Origin: DATJLY01 sp963729295
GTDB lineage: Bacteria > Pseudomonadota > Alphaproteobacteria > ATCC43930 > CGMCC-115725
DNA length: 64,000 bases
Direction: 5' to 3'
Assembly: GCA_963729295.1 (NCBI GenBank)
Contig: CAVSNJ010000028.1
Coordinates: 434,001-498,000 of the forward strand
This document shows, in pieces, positions 1 through 8,373 of this stretch (position 1 is its first letter; each line of letters starts with the position of its first letter). The position numbers and the translations under genes were made by a program. Below the pieces are notes generated by a model. It did no database searches. It had not been told where the DNA came from and worked only from the letters and a program-made list of their open reading frames with translations.

Positions 1-375
1 ATCATCAATGTCGCCTCGGCGCACGGCCTCGTCGCCTCCGCGTTCAAGAGCGCCTATGTCGCGGCGAAGCACGGCGTCGTCGGCTTTACCAAGGTGACGG
101 CGCTCGAGGTGGCCGAGCTCGGCATCACCGCCAACGCGATCTGCCCCGGCTATGTCTGGACGCCGCTCGTCGAAGGCCAGCTCGACGGCCAGGCGAAGGC
201 GCACAACATGACGCGCGAACAGGTCATCCACGACGTGCTGCTGGCCGAGCAGCCGAACAAGAAATTCGCGACCGTCGAGGAGATCGGTGCGCTCGCGCTC
301 TTCTTGTGCAGCGACGGCGCGGCGTCGATCACGGGTACGGCGCTGCCGGTCGATGGCGGCTGGACGGCGCACTAA
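1..375 (+). CDS. bdhA: 3-hydroxybutyrate dehydrogenase, 3' part (SDR family)
   Basis: This is the C-terminal 124 codons of a short-chain dehydrogenase; the 5' end lies outside the window. It should oxidise (R)-3-hydroxybutyrate to acetoacetate with NAD+ in the cytoplasm, as part of polyhydroxybutyrate turnover. The fragment opens at the catalytic stretch: Ser (visible residue 6, in NVAS), then the SDR active-site Y-V-A-A-K (residues 19-23). It continues with the family motif NAICPGYVWTPLV and ends SITGTALPVDGGW, which is characteristic of this enzyme rather than of a general SDR. A patatin-like hydrolase follows 28 bp downstream on the same strand, which fits a lipid or PHB utilisation operon. 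Confidence 0.85.
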   Translation: MINVASAHGLVASAFKSAYVAAKHGVVGFTKVTALEVAELGITANAICPGYVWTPLVEGQLDGQAKAHNMTREQVIHDVLLAEQPNKKFATVEEIGALALFLCSDGAASITGTALPVDGGWTAH

Positions 376-403
376 GCGGCCGGCCCAAAAGGGGGAAGCG
401 CCT

Positions 404-1477
404 ATGAACGACATCGCATCGGAAGATGCCGTGGCCAAGACGACGCGGTCCGCGAAGGGCGCGCGCCCGCCTGCCGTGAAGACGGTCAACCTCGCGCTCC
501 AGGGCGGAGGCGCGCACGGCGCCTTCACCTGGGGCGTGCTCGACCGCCTGCTCGAGGAGCCGAGCCTCGCGTTTGAAGGCATCAGCGCGACAAGCGCCGG
601 CGCGATGAACGCCTCGGTTCTCGCCTATGGCCTGACCGTTGGCGGGCGCGAAGGCGCGCGCAAGGCGCTCACCAGCTATTGGCGCCGCATCAGCCACGCG
701 GCGATGACGAGTCCGCTGCAGCCGAGCTTCCTCGACCGCATGTTGAAGGACCATTCGCTCAAATATTCGCCGATGTTCCAATTCTTCGACATCATGACGC
801 GGCTGATGTCGCCCTATGAGTTCAACCCGATGAACTACAACCCGCTCCGCGACGTGGTGAAGCAGTCGGTCGATTTCGAGGCGCTGAACAAGCCGGACTG
901 CCCGGTGAAGCTCTTCCTCTCGGCAACCAACGTGCGCACCGGCAAGGTCAAGATTTTCGAGCAAGGCGAGTTGTCGGTCGAGGCGGCGCTGGCTTCGGCT
1001 TGCCTTCCGTTCATGTTCCAGGCGGTCGAGATCGACGGCGAGGCCTATTGGGACGGCGGCTACATGGGCAACCCCGCCCTTTATCCGCTCATCTATAGCT
1101 GCAAGAGCGCGGATATTCTCATCGTCCACATCAACCCGCTCGAGCGCGCCGAGATCCCGAAGAGCGCGAGCGACATCCTGAACCGCATCAACGAGATCAG
1201 CTTCAACAGCTCGTTGATGCGCGAGATGCGCGCCATCAGCTTCGTCACCGGCCTCATCGAGAGCGGCCATCTCGACGAAGGCAAGCACGTCTTCATCCAC
1301 GGCATCTCCGACGACAAGCTGATGACGGGTTTGGGCGTCGCGAGCAAGCTCAACGCCGACTGGGACTTCCTCACCCATCTGCGCGATGCGGGCCGCATGC
1401 GCGGCGAGCAATGGCTCGGCGAGTGTTTCGCCAAGGTCGGCAGCGAAGCGACCGTCGACATCCACAAATTCCTCTGA
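404..1477 (+). CDS. Patatin-like phospholipase/acyl hydrolase
   Basis: A 357-residue patatin-family serine hydrolase, predicted to cleave acyl esters with a Ser-Asp dyad. The oxyanion-hole motif GGGAHG is at residues 34-39. The nucleophile elbow reads A-T-S-A-G (Ser64), with Ala in place of the usual first Gly. The D-G-G of the catalytic Asp is near residue 217 (YWDGGYMGNP). No signal peptide or membrane segment is visible, so it is probably cytoplasmic. The ATG at 404 is chosen because a GGGGGAAG ribosome-binding site precedes it; a longer in-frame extension overlaps bdhA and looks non-coding. Its position between bdhA and the secretion genes suggests a role in PHB or lipid turnover, but the substrate is unknown. 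Confidence 0.85.
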   Translation: MNDIASEDAVAKTTRSAKGARPPAVKTVNLALQGGGAHGAFTWGVLDRLLEEPSLAFEGISATSAGAMNASVLAYGLTVGGREGARKALTSYWRRISHAAMTSPLQPSFLDRMLKDHSLKYSPMFQFFDIMTRLMSPYEFNPMNYNPLRDVVKQSVDFEALNKPDCPVKLFLSATNVRTGKVKIFEQGELSVEAALASACLPFMFQAVEIDGEAYWDGGYMGNPALYPLIYSCKSADILIVHINPLERAEIPKSASDILNRINEISFNSSLMREMRAISFVTGLIESGHLDEGKHVFIHGISDDKLMTGLGVASKLNADWDFLTHLRDAGRMRGEQWLGECFAKVGSEATVDIHKFL

Positions 1478-1503
1478 GGGGCGGCGCGCCGCGCCCCCTC
1501 GAG

Positions 1504-3165
1504 ATGGACCTCGTCGATTTTCTGAAAGCGCGCGGCCGGCTCGACGCGGTCCATTGCGAGCGCGTGCGCGCGCTGAAGCGCGAGCGCGGCGAGAGCGAGG
1601 CGCTCATCATTACCCGCCTCGGCATGGTCGGCGAGCGCGACATGGCCGAACACTTGGCCGAATTCCTCGGCATTCCCCTGGCCGTCCCGCGCGACTATCC
1701 CCCGACGCCCGTTTTGACGGCGAGCCTCAAGCCCGACTTCCTCGCTCGTGCACGGGCCGTGCCGCTCGCCGACGTGCCGCAAGGGATCGTTCTGGCGATG
1801 GCCGATCCGACCGACGACTACACGATCAAGGCGGTGCGGCTTGCGGCAGGGCGCCCGGTTCTACCGCGCGCCGCGGTGCCGGGCGAATTGGCGGCGGCGC
1901 TCGAACGGCTCTACGGCGCCGACGCGGTCGGCGCGCCGCGCATGGCGGCGCAGGTGGAGGCGGCGGCCGGCGACGTGAAGCGCCTTGCCGATCTCGCAAG
2001 CGAGGAGCCGGTCATTCGCTACGTCAACCGGCTCGTCGCATCGGCCGCCGCCGCGCGCGCGTCGGATATCCACATCGAATCCTCGCCCGACCGCGTCGTG
2101 CTGCGCTTGCGCGTCGACGGATTGCTGCGCGACGCCGAGCCGCCGCCCGCGGGGCTCCACGACCGCATCGTCAGCCGCATCAAGATCACCGCCGGACTCA
2201 ACATCGCCGAGCGCCGCCTGCCGCAGGACGGGCGCTTCCGCATGGCAGTCGAGGGGCGCGAGATCGATCTGCGCGTATCGATCGTGCCGACGCTCCATGG
2301 CGAGAGCGTCGTCATGCGTCTCTTGGACCGCGAGCGCGCGCCGCTCGATCTCGCAGAATTGGGATTTTCCGCCGAGCTGCGCCACGCGCTCGAACGGCTC
2401 GTCGAGTTGCCGAGCGGCATGCTGCTCGTCACGGGACCGACCGGCAGCGGCAAGACCTCGACGCTTTATGCCGCGCTCCAGCTCCTCAACAAGCGCGAGC
2501 GGAAAATCCTCACCGTCGAGGACCCGGTCGAATACCAGCTCCCCGGCATCAACCAGATCCCGGTGCGCCCGGCGATCGGGCTGAGCTTCGCGAACCTGCT
2601 GCGCTCGCTCTTGCGCCAGGACCCGGACGTGCTGCTCGTCGGCGAGATCCGCGATCTCGAGACCGCGCGCATCGCGGCACAGGCAAGCCTCACCGGCCAC
2701 TTGCTGCTCTCGACCGTGCATACGAACGACGCCGTCAGCACGGTGGTGCGCCTTCTCGACATGGGGCTCGAGGATTATCTCCTCGCCTCGGTGTTGAAGG
2801 GCGTCGTGGCGCAGCGCCTGGTGCGCACGCTGTGCCGCGCCTGCCGCGCGCCGTACGATCCGCCGCGCGAGCTGTTCGAGCGCTCGGGGCTCGCGGCGCT
2901 CGCGCCAGAGGGCGCCGCGCTCTACCGCGCCACGGGCTGCGAGGCGTGCGGCGGGACGGGCTATCGCGGCCGCACCGCCATCGCCGAATTCCTGGCGATC
3001 GACGAGCGGCTCTATCCCTTGATCCTCGCGCGTGCCGACCCGCAGGCGCTTCTGCGCGAGGCGCGTGCGGCCGGCGTGGTCGATCTCCGCACCGACGGAT
3101 TGACGAAGGCGCTCGCCGGCACGACGTCGCTCGAGGAGGTTCTGCGCGTGACGGGAGCGGCCTAG
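1504..3165 (+). CDS. gspE: Type II secretion ATPase GspE
   Basis: A 553-residue cytoplasmic secretion ATPase that powers pseudopilus assembly. It has an N-terminal GspE domain (about residues 1-140). The ATPase domain shows Walker A GPTGSGKTS near residue 311, an Asp box, Walker B LLVGEIRD near residue 377, and a His box around LSTVHTNDA. A zinc-binding pair C-x2-C (about 443/446) and C-x2-C (about 479/482) is present, as expected of GspE rather than PilT. The start is the ATG at 1504, the first Met that opens the GspE N-terminal domain. The stop abuts the gspF start (TAG then ATG), so the genes are translationally coupled. Confidence 0.95.
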   Translation: MDLVDFLKARGRLDAVHCERVRALKRERGESEALIITRLGMVGERDMAEHLAEFLGIPLAVPRDYPPTPVLTASLKPDFLARARAVPLADVPQGIVLAMADPTDDYTIKAVRLAAGRPVLPRAAVPGELAAALERLYGADAVGAPRMAAQVEAAAGDVKRLADLASEEPVIRYVNRLVASAAAARASDIHIESSPDRVVLRLRVDGLLRDAEPPPAGLHDRIVSRIKITAGLNIAERRLPQDGRFRMAVEGREIDLRVSIVPTLHGESVVMRLLDRERAPLDLAELGFSAELRHALERLVELPSGMLLVTGPTGSGKTSTLYAALQLLNKRERKILTVEDPVEYQLPGINQIPVRPAIGLSFANLLRSLLRQDPDVLLVGEIRDLETARIAAQASLTGHLLLSTVHTNDAVSTVVRLLDMGLEDYLLASVLKGVVAQRLVRTLCRACRAPYDPPRELFERSGLAALAPEGAALYRATGCEACGGTGYRGRTAIAEFLAIDERLYPLILARADPQALLREARAAGVVDLRTDGLTKALAGTTSLEEVLRVTGAA

Positions 3166-4374
3166 ATGCCGCGCTTCCGCTATCGGGCGCTCCGCCAATC
3201 CGGGGGCGAGATCGAGGGCGAATTGCTGGCCGCCGACGAGCGCGAGGCGGCGACGCACATCCAGGACGAAGGCAGCTATCCGATCGAGATCGCGCCCTCC
3301 GTCGCGCGTCCCCACCGGCTTTCCCGCGCGCGCGGGATCGGCAAAATCTCGTCGCGCGAGCTCATGCTGTTCACGCGGCAGATGGCGGCGCTGTTGAGCG
3401 CGGGCGTGACGCTCGACCGCGCGCTGGCGCTCGTCGCGGGGGACCGCACGCCCGGCCGCCGCGCGCTTCTTGCCGCTTCCCTTCATGCCTCGGTCGAGCG
3501 CGGCGAAGGCCTGTCGCATGCGCTTGCCGCGCAATCCGCCATTCCGCATCACTACGCGGTGATCGTCGCGGCGGGCGAGGCGCAGGGCGATCTCGGCACC
3601 GCGTTCGAGCGCCTGGCCACGCTCGTCGAGCGCAACCGCGCGATCGGCCAGTCGCTCGTCAATGCGCTCATCTATCCCGCGAGCGTGCTGGTCGTGGCGT
3701 GCCTGTCGATCTCGTTCCTCCTGGGCTTCGTCGTGCCGCGCTTCTCATCCCTCATCGAGGGATTCCGCGCGGCACCCCCGTTCGCGATGCGCTTCCTGCT
3801 CGCCGTATCGGCGATATTCCAGGATGGCGGCCTGCCGATGCTCGCGCTCGCGCTTGTCGGGGCACTGTGGTTCGCCGCGCGCCGCCGCGATCCCGCGTTC
3901 CGCGTTGCCGCCGCGCGCCGCCTTCTCGCGCTGCCACAGGTGGGAGGTCTTATCGCCAAGGTCGAGACCGAGCGCATGGCGCTCCTGCTCGGCACCATGA
4001 TCGAGGCGGGGGTCGCGCTCCCGTCGGCGCTGGCCGCGGCGCGCGACGCGGCGGGAAACGCCGCACTTGCCGCGGGCCTCGGCCAAGCGCTCGGCGCGGT
4101 CGAGCGCGGCGAGCGCCTGACCCGCTCGCTCGAAGCGGCGGGCGTGGTGCCGGCTTTGGCGCTCGAGCTCGTGCGCGTCGGCGAGGAGACGGGCGACTTG
4201 GCGCCGATGCTCCTCAAGGCGAGCGACATGCTGAAGCGGGAGATCGAGGCGACCGCCAGCGAATGGATCGCGCTCGTGGCCCCCGTGAGCCTCATCGTCC
4301 TGGGCCTCATCGTCGGGCTCATCGCATTGGCCCTCTTCGGCACCGTGCTCGAGGTCTATGACATTGCGTCGTGA
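3166..4374 (+). CDS. gspF: Type II secretion inner-membrane platform protein GspF
   Basis: A 402-residue polytopic inner-membrane protein forming the platform that couples GspE to the pseudopilus. It begins with the typical MPRFRYRAL and contains two T2SSF repeats, signed by ELMLFTRQMAALLSAG (first) and KVETERMALLLGTMIEAG (second). Three hydrophobic segments are seen, near residues 165-195, 220-235 and 365-395. The start codon directly follows the gspE stop. The 3' end overlaps the next pseudopilin gene by 17 bp, typical of a compact gsp operon. Length matches the family (about 400 residues). Confidence 0.95.
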   Translation: MPRFRYRALRQSGGEIEGELLAADEREAATHIQDEGSYPIEIAPSVARPHRLSRARGIGKISSRELMLFTRQMAALLSAGVTLDRALALVAGDRTPGRRALLAASLHASVERGEGLSHALAAQSAIPHHYAVIVAAGEAQGDLGTAFERLATLVERNRAIGQSLVNALIYPASVLVVACLSISFLLGFVVPRFSSLIEGFRAAPPFAMRFLLAVSAIFQDGGLPMLALALVGALWFAARRRDPAFRVAAARRLLALPQVGGLIAKVETERMALLLGTMIEAGVALPSALAAARDAAGNAALAAGLGQALGAVERGERLTRSLEAAGVVPALALELVRVGEETGDLAPMLLKASDMLKREIEATASEWIALVAPVSLIVLGLIVGLIALALFGTVLEVYDIAS

Positions 4375-4768
4375 GCGAGGATTCACGCTCGTCGAGCTCA
4401 TGATCGTGCTGGCGATCCTGGCGCTCGTCGCGGCCATTGCATTCCCTCGCCTTCTCAATCGCGCGCCCGGAACATCGCTCGGCGCCGCGTCCGAGGAGCT
4501 GCGCGCGGCACTCGCCACCGCGCGCTCGGCCGCGATCGCCGAGGATCGCGAGGTTTGGGTCGCGGGCGGCACAGGCTCCTATCGCGTCGATGGCGCGCGC
4601 CACGATCTTCTCTCGGCCGCGGGCGTGCGCATCGAGGTACCGCGCGGAAGCATCGCCTTCTTCCCCTCCGGTGGCTCGTCGGGTGGCCGCATCGTGCTGC
4701 GCGGCGGCAGGAGCACGGAACAACTCGACGTCGATTCCCTGACCGGCCGTGCGTCGTTCGCGCAATAG
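4358..4768 (+). CDS. gspH: Type II secretion minor pseudopilin GspH
   Basis: A 136-residue pseudopilin. The prepilin peptidase site is G-FTLVEL at residues 8-14, followed by a hydrophobic helix (MIVLAILALVAAIAF) that anchors it in the inner membrane and packs in the pseudopilus. The globular part carries ARSAAIAEDREVWV and the GspH-type IAFFPSGGSSGG motif, so it is called GspH rather than the major pseudopilin GspG. GspG has a C-terminal calcium-binding region that is absent here. Both ends overlap the neighbouring genes, so it belongs to the gspE-K transcript. Confidence 0.85.
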   Translation: MTLRRERGFTLVELMIVLAILALVAAIAFPRLLNRAPGTSLGAASEELRAALATARSAAIAEDREVWVAGGTGSYRVDGARHDLLSAAGVRIEVPRGSIAFFPSGGSSGGRIVLRGGRSTEQLDVDSLTGRASFAQ

Positions 4769-5138
4769 TGGGGGCTTCTCGCTCGTCGAGGTGCTGTTCG
4801 CGCTGGCCGTGGTGGGGCTGGCATTGGGCGCCACAGCCGCTCTCTTCGGCAATTTCGGACTCGGGCACCAGACCGCGGACGATGCCGACCATGCCCTTGC
4901 GCTGGCCGAGGACGCGCTCGCCGAAGCCGGGGCGGCAACGCCGCTCGCGCCGGGCGAGCGCGTCGGCCACGACGGACGCTTTGCCTGGCAGCTTGCGGTG
5001 ACACCTTATGCCGACAGCGACACGCCGCAGAATTTCCGTCTCTACCGGCTCGAGGCGCGCATTTCCTGGCGTGACGGCGTGCGCGAGCGGCGCCTCGCGC
5101 TTGCGACCATGCGCCTCGCGCCGGCGCCGCCGCCATGA
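4749..5138 (+). CDS. gspI: Type II secretion minor pseudopilin GspI
   Basis: A 129-residue minor pseudopilin with the prepilin cleavage motif G-FSLVEVL near residue 10 and a following hydrophobic helix. GspI normally sits in the pseudopilus tip with GspJ and GspK. Translation starts at a GTG (4749) that overlaps the end of gspH by 20 bp; no in-frame ATG precedes the cleavage site. The body fits the family pattern of a soluble domain with few cysteines (HALALAEDALAEAG, then YADSDTPQNFRLYRLEARI). The order H-I-J-K supports the assignment. Confidence 0.85.
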   Translation: MRRSRNSGGFSLVEVLFALAVVGLALGATAALFGNFGLGHQTADDADHALALAEDALAEAGAATPLAPGERVGHDGRFAWQLAVTPYADSDTPQNFRLYRLEARISWRDGVRERRLALATMRLAPAPPP

Positions 5139-5677
5139 TGCGCGGGCGCGCGGGATTTACGCTCGTCGAGCTGCTGGTGGCGCTCGCCCTGGCCGCGATC
5201 GTGTCGCTCCTCGCCGTGAGCGCCACACGCTTTGCCGCGCTGGGGCTCGAGCGCGTCTCGACGGGCGCGCAGCGTTTGGAGACGCGGCGCAATCTCGAGG
5301 CGCTGCTGCGCCGCTCGTTCGCGGAATCGCTCGTCGCGTCGGCGCTGCCGAACGAGCGCGCACTCGAGGGCGACAACGCCCAAGTGCGCTGGCTCGCGCT
5401 TGCCGAGGATGGTGGCGTCGGGCTTTACCGCGACGAGTTGCGCCTCGAAGGCGGCGCGCTCGTCCTGACCCGCGAGCCGGTCGGCGGCGAGGGCGCGCGA
5501 CACCGCAGCGTGCTCGCGCCGCGCGCGCGCCTGCGCCTGGCCTATTTCGGCGGCGACTGGCAGGATTCGTGGCAGGGCATGGCAGCTCTGCCGCGCCTCG
5601 TGCGCATCGCGCTCGATCTCGAAGACGGGCTCGAGCGGCCGCCGATCGTCGTGCGCCTCATGGCGGCGGGGCCATGA
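5135..5677 (+). CDS. gspJ: Type II secretion minor pseudopilin GspJ
   Basis: A 180-residue minor pseudopilin with a very short leader and the cleavage motif G-FTLVELLVAL at residues 7-16. The downstream region has the ETRRNLEALLRRSFAES helix and a C-terminal beta-rich part ending RPPIVVRLMAAGP, consistent with GspJ. It overlaps gspI by 4 bp (ATGA) and gspK by 4 bp, implying coupled translation. It should form the tip complex with GspI and GspK. Confidence 0.85.
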   Translation: MMRGRAGFTLVELLVALALAAIVSLLAVSATRFAALGLERVSTGAQRLETRRNLEALLRRSFAESLVASALPNERALEGDNAQVRWLALAEDGGVGLYRDELRLEGGALVLTREPVGGEGARHRSVLAPRARLRLAYFGGDWQDSWQGMAALPRLVRIALDLEDGLERPPIVVRLMAAGP

Positions 5678-6531
5678 CACGGCGCAAGCGAGAGCGCGGA
5701 GCGGTCGCGATCCTGGCGCTCTGGGTCATGGCGATCGTGTTCGCGCTCGGGGTCGCGGCCGGTTTCTCGATGCGCGCCGAGACGACGATCGTGCGGAACG
5801 AGCTTGCCGGTGCGCGTGCCCGCGCCGCGGCGGAAGGCGGCGCCGAGCTTGGCCTTGCGCACCTGCTCGCGCGACGCGCGGCCGGCCGCACCATCTTCGA
5901 CGGCACGCCGGAGACGTGGCAGGACGGAGCGATCCGCGTCTCGATCGCAATCACCGACGAGGCCGGCAAGATCGACTTGAACGACGCGCCGCTCGGTCTC
6001 CTCGCCGGGCTCTTGACCGCCGCGGGCCAAACTCGGGAAACGGCCTATCTCCTCGCCTGCCGCATCGTCGCCCGTCGCGGCACGCCAGCGCCCTCCTGTC
6101 CCGAGCCGCCGTCGGCCGCGCCCGAGCCGGCCGCGCTTTTCGCCGCGCCCGAGCAAGCGGCGCAACTGCCGGGCTTCGATGACGCGCTCTACCGCGCGAT
6201 CGCGTGCTGCGTCACGGTTCTGTCCGGTCAAAGCGCCATCGATCCCGCGGTGGCGCCGCGCCTGGCGCTGCTGGCGCTGCCGGGCGCCACGGCGACGATG
6301 GTCGATGGCTGGCTCGGCGCGCGCGCGAGCCTCATGGCGATGGCGCCCGAGATGAGCGGCTTCGAAAGCCTGCCCAATGCCGGATTCTTGACCGTGAGCC
6401 CCGAGCGCGACTTCACCATCACTGCCATCGCCACAACGCCCGAAGGCGCCCGCGCGCGCGCCGAGCTCGCCGTGCGGCTCACCGGCGAATCGCGGCACCC
6501 TTACGACATCGTCGCCTTCCGGACCCCCTAG
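5674..6531 (+). CDS. gspK: Type II secretion minor pseudopilin GspK
   Basis: A 285-residue protein, the largest minor pseudopilin and tip cap. The leader RRKRERGAVAILALWVMA has the GspK-type relaxed cleavage site (G-AVAIL), followed by a transmembrane helix. The soluble domain carries the helical region ITDEAGKIDLNDAPLGLLAGLL typical of GspK and ends with a small beta domain. The ATG at 5674 overlaps the gspJ TGA; a longer reading frame upstream runs antiparallel to nothing recognisable and was not used. The stop TAG (6529-6531) lies in the CTAGTGTCCC end of an intergenic palindrome, so the repeat defines the protein's terminus. Confidence 0.88.
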   Translation: MTRRKRERGAVAILALWVMAIVFALGVAAGFSMRAETTIVRNELAGARARAAAEGGAELGLAHLLARRAAGRTIFDGTPETWQDGAIRVSIAITDEAGKIDLNDAPLGLLAGLLTAAGQTRETAYLLACRIVARRGTPAPSCPEPPSAAPEPAALFAAPEQAAQLPGFDDALYRAIACCVTVLSGQSAIDPAVAPRLALLALPGATATMVDGWLGARASLMAMAPEMSGFESLPNAGFLTVSPERDFTITAIATTPEGARARAELAVRLTGESRHPYDIVAFRTP

Positions 6532-6690
6532 TGTCCCAATTCCGGAAGTCGCACGACCTCTCGGCACGCTCCGATGCGAACTTGAGAATCCAGGGACACT
6601 CGCAAATTTATGTTTCGAGTGTGGCTTTGGGATTTGAAGTTCCTCTTCGCGCGTGCGGCCAGAGGCGGAGGAACTTCAAATCCGCCACAC
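6528..6690. repeat. Two adjoining intergenic palindromes after gspK
   Basis: The 232-bp gap between gspK and gspL holds two inverted repeats and no gene. The first pairs AGTGTCCC (6530-6537) with GGGACACT (6593-6600). The second pairs GATTTGAAGTTCCTC (6631-6645) with its complement (6668-6682), extended by GTGTGGC (6619-6625) and GCCACAC (6684-6690) with a small bulge. The arms are too long and the tail lacks a T-run, so it is not a plain terminator; it looks like a dispersed palindromic element that entered the gsp operon. Its left edge supplies the gspK stop codon. Confidence 0.6.
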
Positions 6691-6763
6691 CAGTTCACAC
6701 GGCATTTGCCCCGCACGCCATGCTAATCTCGGGCTTTCGCGAGCTGACCCGCATCTTGCGCCG

Positions 6764-7837
6764 ATGACCGCCGCCGCCGATCACGAGCCGAAGCACGTCT
6801 TCTCCTGGGCCCGACAGGCGCTCGCCTGGTGGCTCGGCGAAATTCTGGGGCTCGGCCGCGACGTGGCGCGGCTCGTGCCGTGGGGACAAAGCGAGACCGC
6901 GACCATCGAGGCGGGCGAGCGCTATTGGATCGTGCGCGCGAAGGGCGCCGTCCTGGGCCAGGTCGATTGTGCCGAAGGCGAGGACGGGGGCCGCGCGCTG
7001 CGCCGGCTCGTCCCGCCGGGGCGGCGCGGACGGAGCGCAATCGTCGAGCTGCCGCCCGAGCGCGTCCTGGCGCGGCGCGTCGATCTTCCGGCGGTGGCGC
7101 GCGGCGACCTGACGCGGCTCCTGCGCTTCGAGATCGCGCGCCATTTCCCGTTCCCGGCCGAGCGCGTCCATTTCGCGCACCGCGTCCTGCCGCAGCGCGC
7201 TCTCGGCCCGGACCGGATCGAGATCGAGATCGTGGCGGTGGCGCGCGAGACGGTGGCCGAGATCCGCGCGGCGCTCGCCGCAGCCGGGATCGCCGCCTCG
7301 CGCATCGTCGTGGCGGGCGGCGGCGCCGGCGGCGCAGCCCTGGTGCTCGACGATGACGAAGCGGCACCACGCGGCACCGCGCATCGCGCGCTCGTGGCAG
7401 CGCTCGCGATCTTCACCGTCGCGGCGATCGTCTCGCCGATCGTGCACGAGCGCGTGATGCTCGCCGCGCTCGAGCGCGAGATCGCTGCGCTGGCGCCCAC
7501 CGCACAATCAGCCGCTTCATTGCGCGACGCGCGCCGCAGCATGCTAGCGCAGCTCGCCGGCCCGTTGCGGCTTGCCGCATCCCGCCCGCCGCTCGTCGCG
7601 GTGCTGCAAAAGCTGACCGACGCCGTGCCGGACGGCGCCTGGCTGCAATCGCTCGGCATCTCCGGCCAGGAGCTGACGATCGACGGGCTCGCGCCGTCGG
7701 CGGCAACGGTGGCGCTCCTGCTCGAGAAGAGCGGCGGCTTCGCCAACGTGACGTTCCGCGCGCCGATCGCGCGCGACCCGGCGAGCGGGCTCGAGCATTT
7801 CGCCCTGGCCGCGACGATCGCGAGCGGGAAGCCATGA
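6764..7837 (+). CDS. gspL: Type II secretion inner-membrane protein GspL (PilM/PilN-like fusion)
   Basis: A 357-residue bitopic protein that should recruit GspE to the platform. The N-terminal cytoplasmic half is an actin-like/PilM-type domain with the region RVDLPAVARGDLTRLLRFEIARHFPF, which is also seen in PilM. A single membrane helix lies near residues 209-230 (ALAIFTVAAIVSPIV). The periplasmic C-terminal part resembles PilN/GspL, with VLQKLTDAVPDGAWLQSL. The ATG at 6764 is the first start in frame after the repeat region. It overlaps the next gene by 4 bp. The PilN-like C-terminus is shared with type IV pilus systems, but the pseudopilin context favours GspL. Confidence 0.8.
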   Translation: MTAAADHEPKHVFSWARQALAWWLGEILGLGRDVARLVPWGQSETATIEAGERYWIVRAKGAVLGQVDCAEGEDGGRALRRLVPPGRRGRSAIVELPPERVLARRVDLPAVARGDLTRLLRFEIARHFPFPAERVHFAHRVLPQRALGPDRIEIEIVAVARETVAEIRAALAAAGIAASRIVVAGGGAGGAALVLDDDEAAPRGTAHRALVAALAIFTVAAIVSPIVHERVMLAALEREIAALAPTAQSAASLRDARRSMLAQLAGPLRLAASRPPLVAVLQKLTDAVPDGAWLQSLGISGQELTIDGLAPSAATVALLLEKSGGFANVTFRAPIARDPASGLEHFALAATIASGKP

Positions 7838-8373
7838 ATTTCGCCGAACGCATCTCGCTCTCGCGCGCCGCGGCGCTGGCAATTCTGCTGGCGTTGCTGG
7901 CGGCGTTCTGGCTCGGGCCGGTTGCGCTCTACCTGGGCCTCCGCGCGACCGATGAAGCCGCGCTGGCGGCGGCGGCGGCAACGCTCGCGCGCGACCGGTC
8001 CGTCGTCGCCGCGAAAGATTCGGGCCCCGGAGATGCCGCGACGATCCTGCTGCCGGCGCTCTCCGACGCCGAGGCGGCGGCGCTGCTGCAGGAGACGATG
8101 AAGCGCGCGGCGCAAGCGGCCGATGTCGAGATCGAGGCGATCGAGGTGCTGGCGCCCGATACGCTCGCGGGCGCGGCGCGGGTGGGCTTGCGCCTCCACG
8201 CGCGCGGCGACACGTCCGGAATCGCGCGGCTCCTTTATGCGGTTTCGGCCTCGCGCCCACTGCTTTATGCCGACAATCTGCACATCGCCGCGCACGGTGC
8301 GGCACAGGGCGCAGCCCAAACTCTCGATTTCGAGTTCGAGGTGTCGGCCTTCAAGACGGGGGCGGCATCGTGA
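7834..8373 (+). CDS. gspM: Type II secretion protein GspM
   Basis: A 179-residue bitopic protein with a short cytoplasmic N-terminus, one membrane helix at about residues 11-33, and a periplasmic ferredoxin-like domain (ALLQETMKRAAQAADVEIEAIEVL, then RLHARGDTSGIARLLYAVSA). GspM pairs with GspL in the platform. Start and stop overlap the flanking genes by 4 bp each, so L, M and the following gene form one translationally coupled block. Confidence 0.8.
   Translation: MNFAERISLSRAAALAILLALLAAFWLGPVALYLGLRATDEAALAAAAATLARDRSVVAAKDSGPGDAATILLPALSDAEAAALLQETMKRAAQAADVEIEAIEVLAPDTLAGAARVGLRLHARGDTSGIARLLYAVSASRPLLYADNLHIAAHGAAQGAAQTLDFEFEVSAFKTGAAS

Noticed and set aside
329..1465. Long open frame antisense to the patatin-like gene
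   Set aside because: No start signal or recognisable motif, Arg/Ala/His-rich, and fully overlapped by a gene with a clear active site; an effect of high GC content.
1386..4361. 991-codon plus-strand frame overlapping gspE and gspF
   Set aside because: It is an out-of-frame Arg/Pro-rich reading of gspE and gspF, which show full Walker and T2SSF motifs.
4358..4768. Naming this pseudopilin GspG
   Set aside because: It lacks the GspG C-terminal calcium-site region and carries the GspH-type FFPSGGSSGG motif.
6532..6763. A small gene in the gspK-gspL gap
   Set aside because: Short frames exist but none has a ribosome-binding site or coding bias; the gap is filled by two inverted repeats.
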